DNA of 63,689 nt from Streptomyces sp. Ru71 (GCF_002920535.1 NZ_PQSS01000044.1:1-63689); one strand, 5' to 3'; shown: positions 55,635-63,689, numbered from the stretch's first letter. The notes: generated by a model not told the origin, from the letters alone. Numbers and translations are program-made.

Positions 55635-57431
55635 CTAGTTCTTGGCGACGAGGTGGTTTCCGAGGACCAGGTAGTCGATCTCGGTGCCCAGGAAGCAGTT
55701 CAGGGCGTCGGTAGGAGTGCAGACGATGGGTTCGCCGGCGACGTTGAACGAGGTGTTGATCAGGCACGGGGTGCCGGTGAGGTCGATGAACCTCCGCAGC
55801 AGTGCGGTGAGCCGCGGGGTTCCCTCGTCCGTCAGGGTCTGGATCCGGGAGGTGCCGTCCACGTGTACGGCGCCGGGGATGCGCTCCTTGTACTCGTCGC
55901 GGACGGGGAAGACGAACGTCATGTACGGGGAGCTGGTCTTGCGCCCCATGTCGAAGATCTTCGGCGCCTGCTCTTCGAGGACCAGGGGAGCGAACGGGCG
56001 GAAGGGCTCGCGGTGCTTGACCCGGGTGTTGATGATGTCCTTGATGTCGTCGAAGCCGGGGTTGGCGAGGATGCTGCGGTGCCCCAGCGCGCGCGGCCCG
56101 TGCTCGATACGGCCTTCGAACCAGCCGATGACGACCTTCTGCGTCAGCAGCTTCGCCACCTGCTCGACGACCTCCTCGTCGTCCAGGCGCGAGACGGCGA
56201 CACGGTCGCCGAAACGCTCAAGGGCCTCCTCGATCGCGGCGTCGTCGTAGGCCGGGCCGAGGTACGGGGTGACGGGTGTGGAGGCGGCGGCGAGGACGGC
56301 GGCGGGCTCGGTGCCGGGGTCGTTGAGCCAGGCATGGGCCGCGGCTCCGATGGTGATGCCGGTGTCCGAGGCGCCGAAGCTGACGTGCATGTCCTCGAAG
56401 CGGGAGCCTTCGAACAGCGGGGTGTTGTTCAGGCAGTTCAGGGCGACGCCGCCTTCGAACAGCAGCAGGTCGAGATCCGTCCGCCGCTCCAGGTGGCGGA
56501 CCTGGTGGGCGGTGGCGACGTTCAGCATCTGCTGCGCGGCGGCGGCGACGCGGGCCTTGTAGGCGAGGGTGTCCTCGAACGGGCCGAAGTACTCCTCGAA
56601 CAGGGCGTCGTGGCTGTGGAGGTTGTCGGTCTGCAGCGGCTTGGTGAAGCTGTAGCGGCCGTCGTCGTGCAGCCGCAGCAGGTGCTCGACGAACGGGTTC
56701 GGCGCCGGCGGGGCGGTGTATCCCGCCAGGCCCATCACCTTGTACTCGTCGTTGTTGGGGACGAAGCCGAGGAAGCGGGTGATGGAGGAGAACAGGGTGC
56801 CCATGGAGTACTGGGCACCGATGACGGTGTCGTCGAAGACGGTGATCCTGCCGTTGCGTATCTCGCCCGTCAGCGTCGAGAAGCGTTCGGCGCGGCCGTC
56901 GCTGACGAGGAACGCGGCGTCCTTCATGCCGGCGAGGTAGTAGCCGGTGGTGGCGTGCGCCAGGTGGTGAGGAACGAAGCGGACCTTGGCCGGGTCGGGG
57001 CGGTGTCCGGTGCGGGCCTCGAAGTCCGCGAGCATCGCCTCGGGGCTGACGACCTGGTCGAACAAGTCGGCCATGTCGCTCATGAGGTTGGTCTTCGCGG
57101 CCAGCGGCATGGGCGAGGTGCGGATGCCGTCCAGGATCTCGTTCAGGACCTGAGGGGTCCAGTTCCACGGGAAGGCGAACAGATCGACGTCGTCGAACGT
57201 GATCCCGGCTTCGTTCAGACACCAGTCGATCGCGTTCACGGGGAAGTCGGTGGTCTTCTTCTCCCGGTTGAGGCGCTCCTCCTCCACCGCGGCGACCAGG
57301 CGGCCGTCGATCAGGAGTGCGGCGGCGGCGTCATGGCCCAGGAGGTAATGCTTGTTGATGCCGGTCGCACCGAGGCGTTCGGAGAAGAACTCCGACACCC
57401 GACTGAAACCATTACATCCGAGAACAATCAC
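55635..57431 (-). CDS. Carbamoyltransferase (NodU/TobZ/CmcH family)
   Basis: 598 aa, GTG start with AGGAAAG 8 nt upstream. N-terminal part has HDAAAALLIDGRLVAAVEEERL and HHLAHA (about 155-160), the kinase-like site forming carbamoyl-adenylate. The C-terminal YrdC-like part has GRIEHGPRALGHRSILA and LINTSFNVAGEPIVCTPTDAL. These enzymes transfer carbamoyl from carbamoyl phosphate to a hydroxyl (or amine) of antibiotics and nodulation factors. Central gene of the operon starting with the Pictet-Spenglerase-like gene; the acceptor is unknown. Confidence 0.93.
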   Translation of the reverse strand: MIVLGCNGFSRVSEFFSERLGATGINKHYLLGHDAAAALLIDGRLVAAVEEERLNREKKTTDFPVNAIDWCLNEAGITFDDVDLFAFPWNWTPQVLNEILDGIRTSPMPLAAKTNLMSDMADLFDQVVSPEAMLADFEARTGHRPDPAKVRFVPHHLAHATTGYYLAGMKDAAFLVSDGRAERFSTLTGEIRNGRITVFDDTVIGAQYSMGTLFSSITRFLGFVPNNDEYKVMGLAGYTAPPAPNPFVEHLLRLHDDGRYSFTKPLQTDNLHSHDALFEEYFGPFEDTLAYKARVAAAAQQMLNVATAHQVRHLERRTDLDLLLFEGGVALNCLNNTPLFEGSRFEDMHVSFGASDTGITIGAAAHAWLNDPGTEPAAVLAAASTPVTPYLGPAYDDAAIEEALERFGDRVAVSRLDDEEVVEQVAKLLTQKVVIGWFEGRIEHGPRALGHRSILANPGFDDIKDIINTRVKHREPFRPFAPLVLEEQAPKIFDMGRKTSSPYMTFVFPVRDEYKERIPGAVHVDGTSRIQTLTDEGTPRLTALLRRFIDLTGTPCLINTSFNVAGEPIVCTPTDALNCFLGTEIDYLVLGNHLVAKN

Positions 57432-57453
57432 GGGATTCTTTCCTGTTATGGGG

Positions 57454-58500
57454 CTACTTGGCGATCAGCAGGTCGCGCAGCTTCTCTCCGGCCGCGGGCG
57501 CCTGGCACAGACCCGCGCCGGTGAATCCGGCCGCGTACAGGAAGCGGCGGGTGGGGTGTTCGCCGATGAAGGCGGAGTTGCCGGGGCTGGCGTCGAAGTC
57601 GCCGGTCCACGCGCGATGCAGGCCGCTGCCGTCCAGGGCGGGGAACAGGGTGCCGAGATGCCCGGCGATGCGGCCGAGCCAGGCCTCGCGGCTCTCGCCG
57701 GCCTTCGGTGCGCCCATCGCGAGGAGGATGCGGTCCCGCCAGGAGCGGATTCGCAGCCCGGATGCGACATGCATCGTCATGGGCAACTCGCGGTGCGGGA
57801 CGGGCGGGACGTCGGTGAACAGCATCTCCATCGAGTGGGGCGTCAGCGGCAGGTCGACCGACGCCATGGCCGCCACCTCGCCGGACCAGGGTCCGGCCGT
57901 GCACACGACGCTGTCCGCCTTGATGCTGCCCTGCGGGGTGTGGACGGTGTTGTCGTCGTCGATGCCTGTGACGGGTGTGTGGGTGAACAGGCGGGCGCCG
58001 TGGTTGCGGGCGGCGGCGGCGTAGCCGCGGACGATGTCCAGGCCGTCCACGTGGTACGCCTCCGGGGACCAGGCGGCGGCCAGGACGGCGCGCTCGTCGA
58101 TCAGCGGGTTCAGCTCGGCCGCCTCGCGGGCACCGATCAGCCCGACCTGGACACCGGCGGCCTGCTGGTCCTGCTGGTCCGCCTCGAATGCGGCGATCTG
58201 CTGCTCGTCGGTGAACAGCGCCATGAACCCCAGCCGCTTCAGGCCGAGTGAGGCTCCGGTGCGGCGGGCGAAGTCGTGATAGGCGTTCAGGCTGCGCACG
58301 GCCCTGCGCCCCGTGGAGGGGTTGCCGGGGAAGTAGGTGCGGACCATGCCCGCCGTGTGCGCGGACGCGCCGCCGCCGAGGCCTCCGCGTTCCAGCAGCA
58401 CGGTGTCCACGCCGGCTTCGGCGAGGTGGTAGGCGGTGGAGGTGCCGATCACTCCGCCCCCGACGACGACGGCTTCGGCGCGGGCAGGCAGGGCAGTCAT
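57454..58500 (-). CDS. FAD-dependent amine/amino acid oxidoreductase (DAO family)
   Basis: 348 aa from ATG 58500. Dinucleotide motif VVVGGGVIGTSTAYHLAEAGVDTVLLERG at about 10-38, then a DAO-type body with YHVDGLDIVRGYAAAA and the C-terminal FIGEHPTRRFLYAAGFTGAGLCQAPAAGEKL, closing the FAD site. Glycine/sarcosine-oxidase-like enzymes oxidise C-N bonds. Two bases separate it from the cucumopine-synthase-like gene, so oxidation of the ring formed by that enzyme is a natural proposal. Confidence 0.9.
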   Translation of the reverse strand: MTALPARAEAVVVGGGVIGTSTAYHLAEAGVDTVLLERGGLGGGASAHTAGMVRTYFPGNPSTGRRAVRSLNAYHDFARRTGASLGLKRLGFMALFTDEQQIAAFEADQQDQQAAGVQVGLIGAREAAELNPLIDERAVLAAAWSPEAYHVDGLDIVRGYAAAARNHGARLFTHTPVTGIDDDNTVHTPQGSIKADSVVCTAGPWSGEVAAMASVDLPLTPHSMEMLFTDVPPVPHRELPMTMHVASGLRIRSWRDRILLAMGAPKAGESREAWLGRIAGHLGTLFPALDGSGLHRAWTGDFDASPGNSAFIGEHPTRRFLYAAGFTGAGLCQAPAAGEKLRDLLIAK

Positions 58501-58502
58501 GG

Positions 58503-59504
58503 CTACGCGCCCGCCTTGACGCCCTGCTGGCGCAGGTGGTCGCCGGTGTCCCACGGGTACAGCTGGAGGTTCCAGCCGCCGAGGCAGTTGATGTAGAGGG
58601 CCATCTGGCTGGTGACGGCGTAGAAGTCGTCACGGTCGAGGCGGTCGAGGACGTCGAGGAAGCGCTGGGTGAACGCCCACAGCTTCTCCAGGCCGCAGTA
58701 GCCGAGGAACTCGGCGGGGACGCCGACCAGGAGGCGGGTCATGTGGACCAGGGAGTCCATCGGCATGCCCTGGACGGCGGCGCGGACGAGTCCGCCGTAG
58801 GAGGCGTAACCCAGGGGACGCGTCTCGCCGTTGACGAACAGCAGGGTGGGAAGGACGGTGCCGAAGTTGCCCGCCTGGGAGGGGATGACGCCCTGGTGGA
58901 GGTCTTCCAGCTCGACCGGGGGCGCGAGCCAGATCCTCTCGGTCTCGGCGGCGATGTCGGCGATCAGGCGGCCGGCGTCCGCGTCGCCGGCGTGGAGCAC
59001 CGGGATGCGGTGGCCCCCCGGTTCGCCGGCGCGGCGGACCTCGACGAGGATCTGCTTCTTCGTGGAGTAGACGGCGTCCCAGATCGCGGCCCCGGCCTCC
59101 AGCAGGGCGGGCATGTCCGCCTCACGGATCCGGCCGACGGGGGTGGCGGGCATCGGCTCCGTCAAGGTGCCGTACTTGATGCCCAGGTGCTGCAAGCCGG
59201 AGCAGAACACGGTGCCGTCGGGGGCCTCGCGCCGGTCGGGGATACGGGTGGTGTGGGGGGTGTGCAGCAGGGTGGGTATCGGCGCCACGTGGTAGAGGTG
59301 CTCTCCCGCGATGAGTGCGTGCCCCTGGAGGCTCTGGTAGGGCAGGGACTCCCACAGGGCGTCGGCGAGCGCCGGGTTGCGGTCGTCGAGATCGGCGGCG
59401 ACCGTGATGCCGAGGTCGGGCCAGGAGATCTCGATCTGACGGCCAAGCAGCTTCTCAGACAAGGCTTTCCCCGTTCGTTGGTTCGGCTTGCCCGAGGAGT
59501 ACAT
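58503..59504 (-). CDS. Cucumopine-synthase-like protein (candidate Pictet-Spenglerase)
   Basis: 333 aa from the ATG at 59504; a TTG at 59462 with GGGGAAAG 4 nt upstream is an alternative. The N-terminal cyclophilin-like part has IEISWPDLGITVAADLDDRNPALADALWESLPYQ-type residues and HALIAGEHLYHVAP. The C-terminal helical bundle (DSLVHMTRLLVGVPAEFLGYCGLEKLWAFTQRFLD) fits the cucumopine synthase C-terminal domain. Relatives condense an amino acid (His, Trp) with a 2-oxoacid to make a fused ring. First gene of the five-gene operon. I am confident of family resemblance, less so of activity. Confidence 0.75.
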   Translation of the reverse strand: MYSSGKPNQRTGKALSEKLLGRQIEISWPDLGITVAADLDDRNPALADALWESLPYQSLQGHALIAGEHLYHVAPIPTLLHTPHTTRIPDRREAPDGTVFCSGLQHLGIKYGTLTEPMPATPVGRIREADMPALLEAGAAIWDAVYSTKKQILVEVRRAGEPGGHRIPVLHAGDADAGRLIADIAAETERIWLAPPVELEDLHQGVIPSQAGNFGTVLPTLLFVNGETRPLGYASYGGLVRAAVQGMPMDSLVHMTRLLVGVPAEFLGYCGLEKLWAFTQRFLDVLDRLDRDDFYAVTSQMALYINCLGGWNLQLYPWDTGDHLRQQGVKAGA

Positions 59505-59906
59505 CGCCGGTGGACGGGTATCAGCCAGGCGACAAAGACCTGAAATGTGAGCAGTCTGAGATCTGTGATTCGTGTGTTCCTACGAGAACCAGACGGCTCG
59601 GAAATCGGTCAATGTGCGCTCCTTCCAGGGCTGTTGCGGTCGAGCGCGCTCACTTGTCGGCCGGCCGGCCCGTGACCGCTTGGGGGAAGTCGAACAGCTG
59701 CTCAGGGTCGAAGGCGGCCTTGACGCGCTGCATCCGCGGGTAGTTCTCGCACACCGCCGGTCCCGGGCGGGCGCCGGCGCGGTGCTTCGGGCGCGCTCAA
59801 GCAGGACACCCAGCGGGTCTGCCGCGGCGGTCCACGACCTGGTCGAGACGGAACCCGGCGTCCCCCCGTTGGAGAGGCGTCCGTGAGACGTGAGAAGGTC
59901 TGACGC
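59505..59906. other. Gap holding a gene remnant and the operon's upstream region
   Basis: Lower GC over 59505-59650. It should contain the promoter of the five-gene operon; a minus-strand TTGACC at 59607-59612 is a possible -35 but no good -10 is at the right distance. 59650-59757 is the tail of a broken oxidase gene. The remainder (59758-59906) shows no feature I can defend. Confidence 0.4.
59650..59757 (-). pseudogene. C-terminal remnant of a berberine-bridge-type FAD oxidase
   Basis: 35 codons plus stop that read as the end of a BBE-domain protein: ENYPRMQRVKAAFDPEQLFDFPQAV. This is the conserved closing segment of FAD-linked oxidases of the berberine bridge family. Upstream of 59757 the similarity stops at once, so the rest of the gene (several hundred codons) has been lost. 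It marks a recombination scar next to the alkaloid operon. Confidence 0.7.
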
Positions 59907-61208
59907 GTGAGTGAGACACCGTCGAACACCCTGCAATACCGCTTTGACGGGCCGGAGGACGCCCCGGTCCTGATCCTGGGTCCCTCACTGGGTACCACCT
60001 GGCACATGTGGGACCGGCAGGTCCCGGAGCTGGTCAAGCAGTGGCGCGTCCTGCGGTTCGACCTGCCGGGGCACGGCGGTGCACCCGCGCACCCCGCGGG
60101 ATCCGTCGCCGAGCTCACCGCCCGCCTGCTCGCCACCCTCGACGCGCTCGGGGTGCAGCGCTTCGGGTACGCCGGCTGCGCGCTCGGCGGTGCCGTCGGC
60201 GTCGAGCTGGCGCTGCGCCACCCCGAGCGGCTCGCCTCGCTGGTGCTGATCGCCGCCTCGCCCCGGTTCGGCACCGCCGACGAGTTCCGCCAGCGCGGCG
60301 TGATCGTGCGCACCAACGGCCTCGACCCGATCGCCCGCACGTCCCCCGACCGCTGGTTCACGCACGGCTTCGCCGCCGCACAGCCCGCGATCACCGACTG
60401 GGCCGTGCAGATGGTGCGCACCACCGACCCCGGCTGCTACATCGCCGCCTGCGAGGCGCTCGCCGCGTTCGACGTACGGCCCGAGCTGGGCCGGGTGGGC
60501 GTGCCGACCCTCGTCCTCGTGGGCTCCGAGGACCAGGTCACCGGGCCCGCCGAGGCGCGCACGCTGGTCGCCGGCATCCCCGACGCCCGTCTCGCGGTCG
60601 TGCCCGGCGCCTCCCACCTGGTCCCGGTCGAACAGCCGGCCGCCGTGACCGACCTGCTCGTCACGCACTTCTCCACCGCCTGGCAGCCGGTCATCGACCC
60701 CGGCACCGGCCAGATCGCCATCCCGGCCGCGCCCGTCAAGCCGGTGCTCGCCGCGCCGCCGCCGCAGCCGACGGCCCCGATCGCCGAGATCGCGCCCGCC
60801 GTGGCGGAGCCCCAGCCCGCCGGGCGCCCCGACCCGTACGACGCGGGGCTTAAGGTGCGCCGGGAGGTGCTCGGCGACGCCCACGTCGACCAGGAGCTGG
60901 CGCAGGCCGGTGACTTCTCCGGCGACTTCCAGGAGCTGCTCACCCGCTACGCCTGGGGCGAGGTGTGGAACCGGCCCGGCCTCGACCGGCGCTCCCGCAG
61001 CTGCGTCACGCTGACCGCGCTCGTCGCCGGCGGTCACCTGGAGGAGCTCGCCTTCCACACCCGCGCCGCCCTGCGCAACGGACTCACCCCGGACGAGATC
61101 AAGGAGGTGCTGCTGCAGGCGGCCGTCTACTGCGGCATCCCGGCGGCGAGCAGCGCCTTCAAGGTGGCCCAGCAGGTCATCCGCGAGGAGACCACCCTCG
61201 CCGAGTGA
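59907..61208 (+). CDS. 3-oxoadipate enol-lactonase / 4-carboxymuconolactone decarboxylase fusion
   Basis: 433 aa. Residues 1-255 are an alpha/beta hydrolase like PcaD, and residues about 305-433 are a carboxymuconolactone decarboxylase like PcaC (DRRSRSCVTLTALVAGGHLEELAFHTRAALRNG). A Pro/Ala linker joins them. The fusion (PcaL type) catalyses two steps of the protocatechuate branch of the beta-ketoadipate pathway. The nucleophile elbow reads AGCALGGAVG: Ala92 replaces the usual Ser of GxSxG, while Asp (GSEDQV) and His (GASHLV) remain. No other pca genes are nearby, so a moonlighting or altered function is possible. Confidence 0.85.
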   Translation: MSETPSNTLQYRFDGPEDAPVLILGPSLGTTWHMWDRQVPELVKQWRVLRFDLPGHGGAPAHPAGSVAELTARLLATLDALGVQRFGYAGCALGGAVGVELALRHPERLASLVLIAASPRFGTADEFRQRGVIVRTNGLDPIARTSPDRWFTHGFAAAQPAITDWAVQMVRTTDPGCYIAACEALAAFDVRPELGRVGVPTLVLVGSEDQVTGPAEARTLVAGIPDARLAVVPGASHLVPVEQPAAVTDLLVTHFSTAWQPVIDPGTGQIAIPAAPVKPVLAAPPPQPTAPIAEIAPAVAEPQPAGRPDPYDAGLKVRREVLGDAHVDQELAQAGDFSGDFQELLTRYAWGEVWNRPGLDRRSRSCVTLTALVAGGHLEELAFHTRAALRNGLTPDEIKEVLLQAAVYCGIPAASSAFKVAQQVIREETTLAE

Positions 61209-61284
61209 GATCCCGAGTGAGATCCGGGCGGCGGCACGGAGGTGCGCCGCCGCACCCCTGCGCCGCCCGGGGCAGGATGGGCGT

Positions 61285-61920
61285 ATGAAGCTCACGAAGA
61301 TGTCGCACGCCTGTGTCCGTCTGGAGAAGGACGGGCGGACGCTCGTCCTCGACCCGGGCGGTTTCAGCGAGCAGGACGCCGCGCTCGGCGCGGACGCCGT
61401 CCTGGTCACGCACGAGCACCCGGACCACTTCGACGAGGGGCGGCTGCGGGCCGCGCTGGAGCACAACCCGGCCGCCGAGATCTGGACCCTGCGGTCGGTC
61501 GCCGAGCAGATCTCGGCGGCCTTCCCCGGCCGGGTGCACACCGTCGGCCACGGCGACACCTTCACCGCCGCCGGCTTCGACGTCCAGGTGCACGGCGAAC
61601 TGCACGCCGTGATCCACCCCGACATCGCGCGCGTCACCAACGTCGGCTACCTCATCGACGGCGGCGCCGTCTTCCACCCCGGCGACGCGCTCACCGTCCC
61701 CGACCACCCCGTCGAGACGCTGATGCTGCCGGTGATGGCCCCCTGGAACAAGATCTCCGAGGTCATCGACTACGTCCGCGAGGTCGGGCCGCGTCGCGCC
61801 TACGACGTTCACGACGCCCTCCTGACCGACCTCGCCCGCCCCATCTACGACCGCCAGATCGGCGCCCTCGGCGGCACGGACCACCAGCGGCTGACCCCGG
61901 GAAGCAGCACGGAGGTCTAG
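61285..61920 (+). CDS. MBL-fold metallo-hydrolase
   Basis: 211 aa. The zinc motif THEHPDH (about 42-48) is complete, and the later metal ligands appear in ELHAVIH and FHPGDAL, where Asp bridges the two metals. The size and absence of extra domains fit UlaG-like L-ascorbate-6-phosphate lactonase relatives, but the substrate cannot be stated. It lies 41 bp upstream of exonuclease III, whose own promoter fills the gap. Confidence 0.9.
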   Translation: MKLTKMSHACVRLEKDGRTLVLDPGGFSEQDAALGADAVLVTHEHPDHFDEGRLRAALEHNPAAEIWTLRSVAEQISAAFPGRVHTVGHGDTFTAAGFDVQVHGELHAVIHPDIARVTNVGYLIDGGAVFHPGDALTVPDHPVETLMLPVMAPWNKISEVIDYVREVGPRRAYDVHDALLTDLARPIYDRQIGALGGTDHQRLTPGSSTEV

Positions 61921-61931
61921 CGGGGACCGCG

Positions 61932-61954
61932 TTGTCAGTGCCGCCGGGTAGGTT
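61932..61954 (+). promoter_or_regulatory. PafBC-type DNA-damage promoter of exonuclease III
   Basis: TTGTCAGTG, 8 nt, TAGGTT: a full match to TTGTCRGTG-N8-TAnnnT. The -10 ends 7 nt before the ATG at 61962, so the mRNA is probably leaderless. Confidence 0.8.
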
Positions 61955-61961
61955 GTGAGGC

Positions 61962-62741
61962 ATGCGCATCGCGACCTGGAACGTGAACTCGATCACCGCC
62001 CGCCTCCCGAGGCTCCTGGCCTGGCTGGAGAGCAGCGGCACCGACGTGCTGTGCCTGCAGGAGGCCAAGGTCGCCGAGGACCAGTTCCCCTTCGAGCAGC
62101 TGCGCGAGCTGGGCTACGAGGCGGCGGTGCACGCCACCGGGCGGTGGAACGGCGTGGCGGTGGTCTCCCGCGTCGGCATCGAGGACGTCGTCAAGGGCCT
62201 GCCCGGCGACCCCGGCTTCGACGGCGCCGTCGAGCCGCGCGCGATCTCCGCGACCTGCGGCCCGGTCCGCGTCTGGTCGGTCTACGTGCCCAACGGCCGT
62301 GAGGTGGAGCACCCGCACTACGCGTACAAGCTCCAGTGGTTCGAGGCCCTGAAGGCGGCCGTGGCGGGGGACGCCCAGGGCAGCCGCCCGTTCGCGGTGA
62401 TGGGCGACTACAACGTGGCGCCGACCGACGACGACGTCTTCGACGTGGCCGCGTTCGAGGGCTCCACCCACGTCACCCCGGCGGAGCGCGCCGCGCTCGC
62501 CTCACTGCGCGAGGCCGGGCTGAACGACGTGGTGCCGCGCCCGCTGAAGTACGACCAGCCCTTCACCTACTGGGACTACCGCCAGCTCTGCTTCCCCAAG
62601 AACCGCGGCATGCGCATCGACCTGGTGTACGGCAACGAGCCGTTCGCCAAGGCCGTCAAGGACGCCTACGTCGACCGCGAGGAGCGCAAGGGCAAGGGAG
62701 CCTCGGACCACGCGCCGGTCGTCGTCGACCTGGACGTCTGA
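61962..62741 (+). CDS. xth: Exodeoxyribonuclease III
   Basis: 259 aa, normal length for the ExoIII/APE1 family. Catalytic residues are visible in order: Asn in ATWNVNSI, Glu in LCLQEAKV, the Tyr/Asn region VYVPNGR, the Asp-Asn pair GDYNVAPTD, Asp in RIDLVY and the final His in ASDHAPVVVDL. It repairs abasic sites and blocked 3' ends in base excision repair. Its PafBC-type promoter fits induction by DNA damage. Confidence 0.96.
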   Translation: MRIATWNVNSITARLPRLLAWLESSGTDVLCLQEAKVAEDQFPFEQLRELGYEAAVHATGRWNGVAVVSRVGIEDVVKGLPGDPGFDGAVEPRAISATCGPVRVWSVYVPNGREVEHPHYAYKLQWFEALKAAVAGDAQGSRPFAVMGDYNVAPTDDDVFDVAAFEGSTHVTPAERAALASLREAGLNDVVPRPLKYDQPFTYWDYRQLCFPKNRGMRIDLVYGNEPFAKAVKDAYVDREERKGKGASDHAPVVVDLDV

Positions 62742-62754
62742 GGCACCCCGGCGC

Positions 62755-63689
62755 TCACAGCAGCCGCAGGTCCACCGAGTTCCCGAGCGCGGCCATTCCC
62801 GCGTCCTCGGGGTGCAGATGGTCGCCGCTGTCGTAGGCGGGCAGCATCCGCTCCGGGCGGGCCGGGTCGCGGACCACGGCGTCGAAGTCCAGCACGCCGT
62901 CGAAGCCACCGGTGGCGCGGATCCAGGCGTTGACGGCCCGGCGCTCGGTGTCCACGGCGGCCGGGCACCGGGCGTGGCCCGCGCAGGGCAGGATCGTCGC
63001 GGCCAGGACGCGCAGCCCGCGCTCGCGCGCCCGGTCCGCGATGGTGCGCAGCCCGTCGATCAGCGCCCCGGCCGGCGCCCCCGCCAGCAGGTCGTTGACG
63101 CCCTCCAGGATAACCACGGTGCGCACCCCGGTCTGCGCGAACACGTCCCGCTCCAGCCGGTGCAGGGCGCTCACCCCGGACTGCACGGTCGTGACGCCGT
63201 CGCCCGGGTAGCCGTCGGCGAGCACGCGGTTGGCCGAGACGCCGCCGTTGAGGACGCCGTAGCGCGGCACCACACGCTGTCCGCGCAGCCGCCCGGCCAG
63301 CACATCGGGCCAGCGGCGGCCGGCGTCGGGCGTCGACCGCTCCCCGTCGGTGATCGAGTCGCCGAGCGCGACCACCGACCCGGGCCCGCCGCCGACGTCC
63401 ACCCCGGTCAGCAGCGGCCAGCTGGTCAGGGTCGTGGCGTACGCTCGGGCGACACGTCCGCGGTGTGGTCGCCGGCCCGCTCAGATACGACCGCTGCAGC
63501 GCGAGCCGGTGGACGGGCGCCGCCGTCACCGGTCCCGGCAGATGGAAGCTGACCAGCAGGTCCGCCCCGGCGGGCACCGCGAAGGCCAGCGGATCGCTCA
63601 CCGCCTGCGCCCCGGCCGGGATCTCCACCCCGGCCGCACCGTCGAAGGACACCGCCACCGGCGTGCCCGTCGGCGCCGCCCCCGACGCG
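62755..63689 (-). pseudogene. SGNH/GDSL hydrolase, frameshifted twice and cut by the window end
   Basis: The catalytic blocks GDSITDG, NGGVSANRV, LEGVNDL and the DxxH segment SGDHLHPED are all present in the frame that ends at 62755. The upstream part (FAVPAGADLLVSFHLPGP, LQRSYLSGP) lies in a different frame. Two missing bases restore it: GGGCCGGCGAC read as GGGCCGGGCGAC (near 63470), and CGTACGCC read as CGGTACGCC (near 63440). The family is a secreted esterase type (lipase/acylhydrolase). The start is beyond the window. Sequencing error or decay are both possible. Confidence 0.75.

Overview
The window reads as a piece of a Streptomyces (or close relative) chromosome. GC is very high, third codon positions are almost always G or C, GTG starts are frequent, -35/-10 elements are sparse, and several families are typical of the genus (ALF-repeat toxins, DUF5955, an RNase Sa-type secreted ribonuclease, UvrA paralogues, an AllR/allantoin cluster). 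There are about 56 genes. I see no rRNA, tRNA, CRISPR array, transposase or phage gene.

Layout. 1-6.2 kb: a protease-like protein with a degenerate catalytic triad, a small secreted protein, and a secreted ALF-repeat/coiled-coil/Hint polymorphic toxin followed by an overlapping candidate immunity gene. 6.2-12.6 kb: thioesterase, HTH-like protein, histidine phosphatase, AlaA-type aminotransferase, HxlR regulator, and a coupled pair of secreted, membrane-anchored proteins, one with a VWA domain. 12.6-16.7 kb: two divergent NIS (IucA/IucC) siderophore synthetases and a HipA-like kinase. 16.8-26 kb: glyoxylate/purine degradation (malate synthase, NTP-transferase, AllR, a frameshifted allantoinase, allantoicase), interrupted by a DUF5955 gene and a UvrA paralogue. 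aceB and the allantoinase gene share a 34-nt double palindrome that I propose is the AllR operator. 26-33.3 kb: SDR, AIM24, RNase Sa homologue, a two-component system split by a membrane-protein gene, and a P450. 33.3-40.1 kb: a sugar or inositol uptake unit (Gfo/Idh/MocA dehydrogenase, GntR regulator, ABC transporter, ROK kinase, membrane protein), with the same palindrome TGTCCGGACA before both transcription units.

40.1-52.6 kb holds the most interesting block: SNF2 helicase, SWIM zinc-finger protein, a second small SWIM-like protein, an unrecognised 462-aa protein, a VWA/CoxE-like protein (frameshifted), a MoxR-type AAA+ ATPase and a DUF5682 protein, all on the + strand. Both of its apparent promoters fit or nearly fit the mycobacterial RecA-independent DNA-damage promoter (TTGTCRGTG, 8 nt, TAnnnT; PafBC-dependent). 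The same motif sits at the start of the exonuclease III gene at 61.96 kb. I therefore propose that the block is a DNA-damage-inducible system of unknown mechanism.

52.7-63.7 kb: DHFR-like reductase, polysaccharide deacetylase, then a tight five-gene minus-strand operon (cucumopine-synthase-like Pictet-Spenglerase, FAD amine oxidase, carbamoyltransferase, SRPBCC protein, histidine phosphatase) that looks like a small undescribed alkaloid pathway. A truncated berberine-type oxidase lies at its edge. Next come a PcaD/PcaC fusion whose lactonase nucleophile is Ala, an MBL-fold hydrolase, exonuclease III and a frameshifted SGNH hydrolase cut by the window end.

Three genes (allantoinase, VWA, SGNH hydrolase) carry single-base frame breaks, four breaks in all. 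Sequencing error is a live alternative to true decay.
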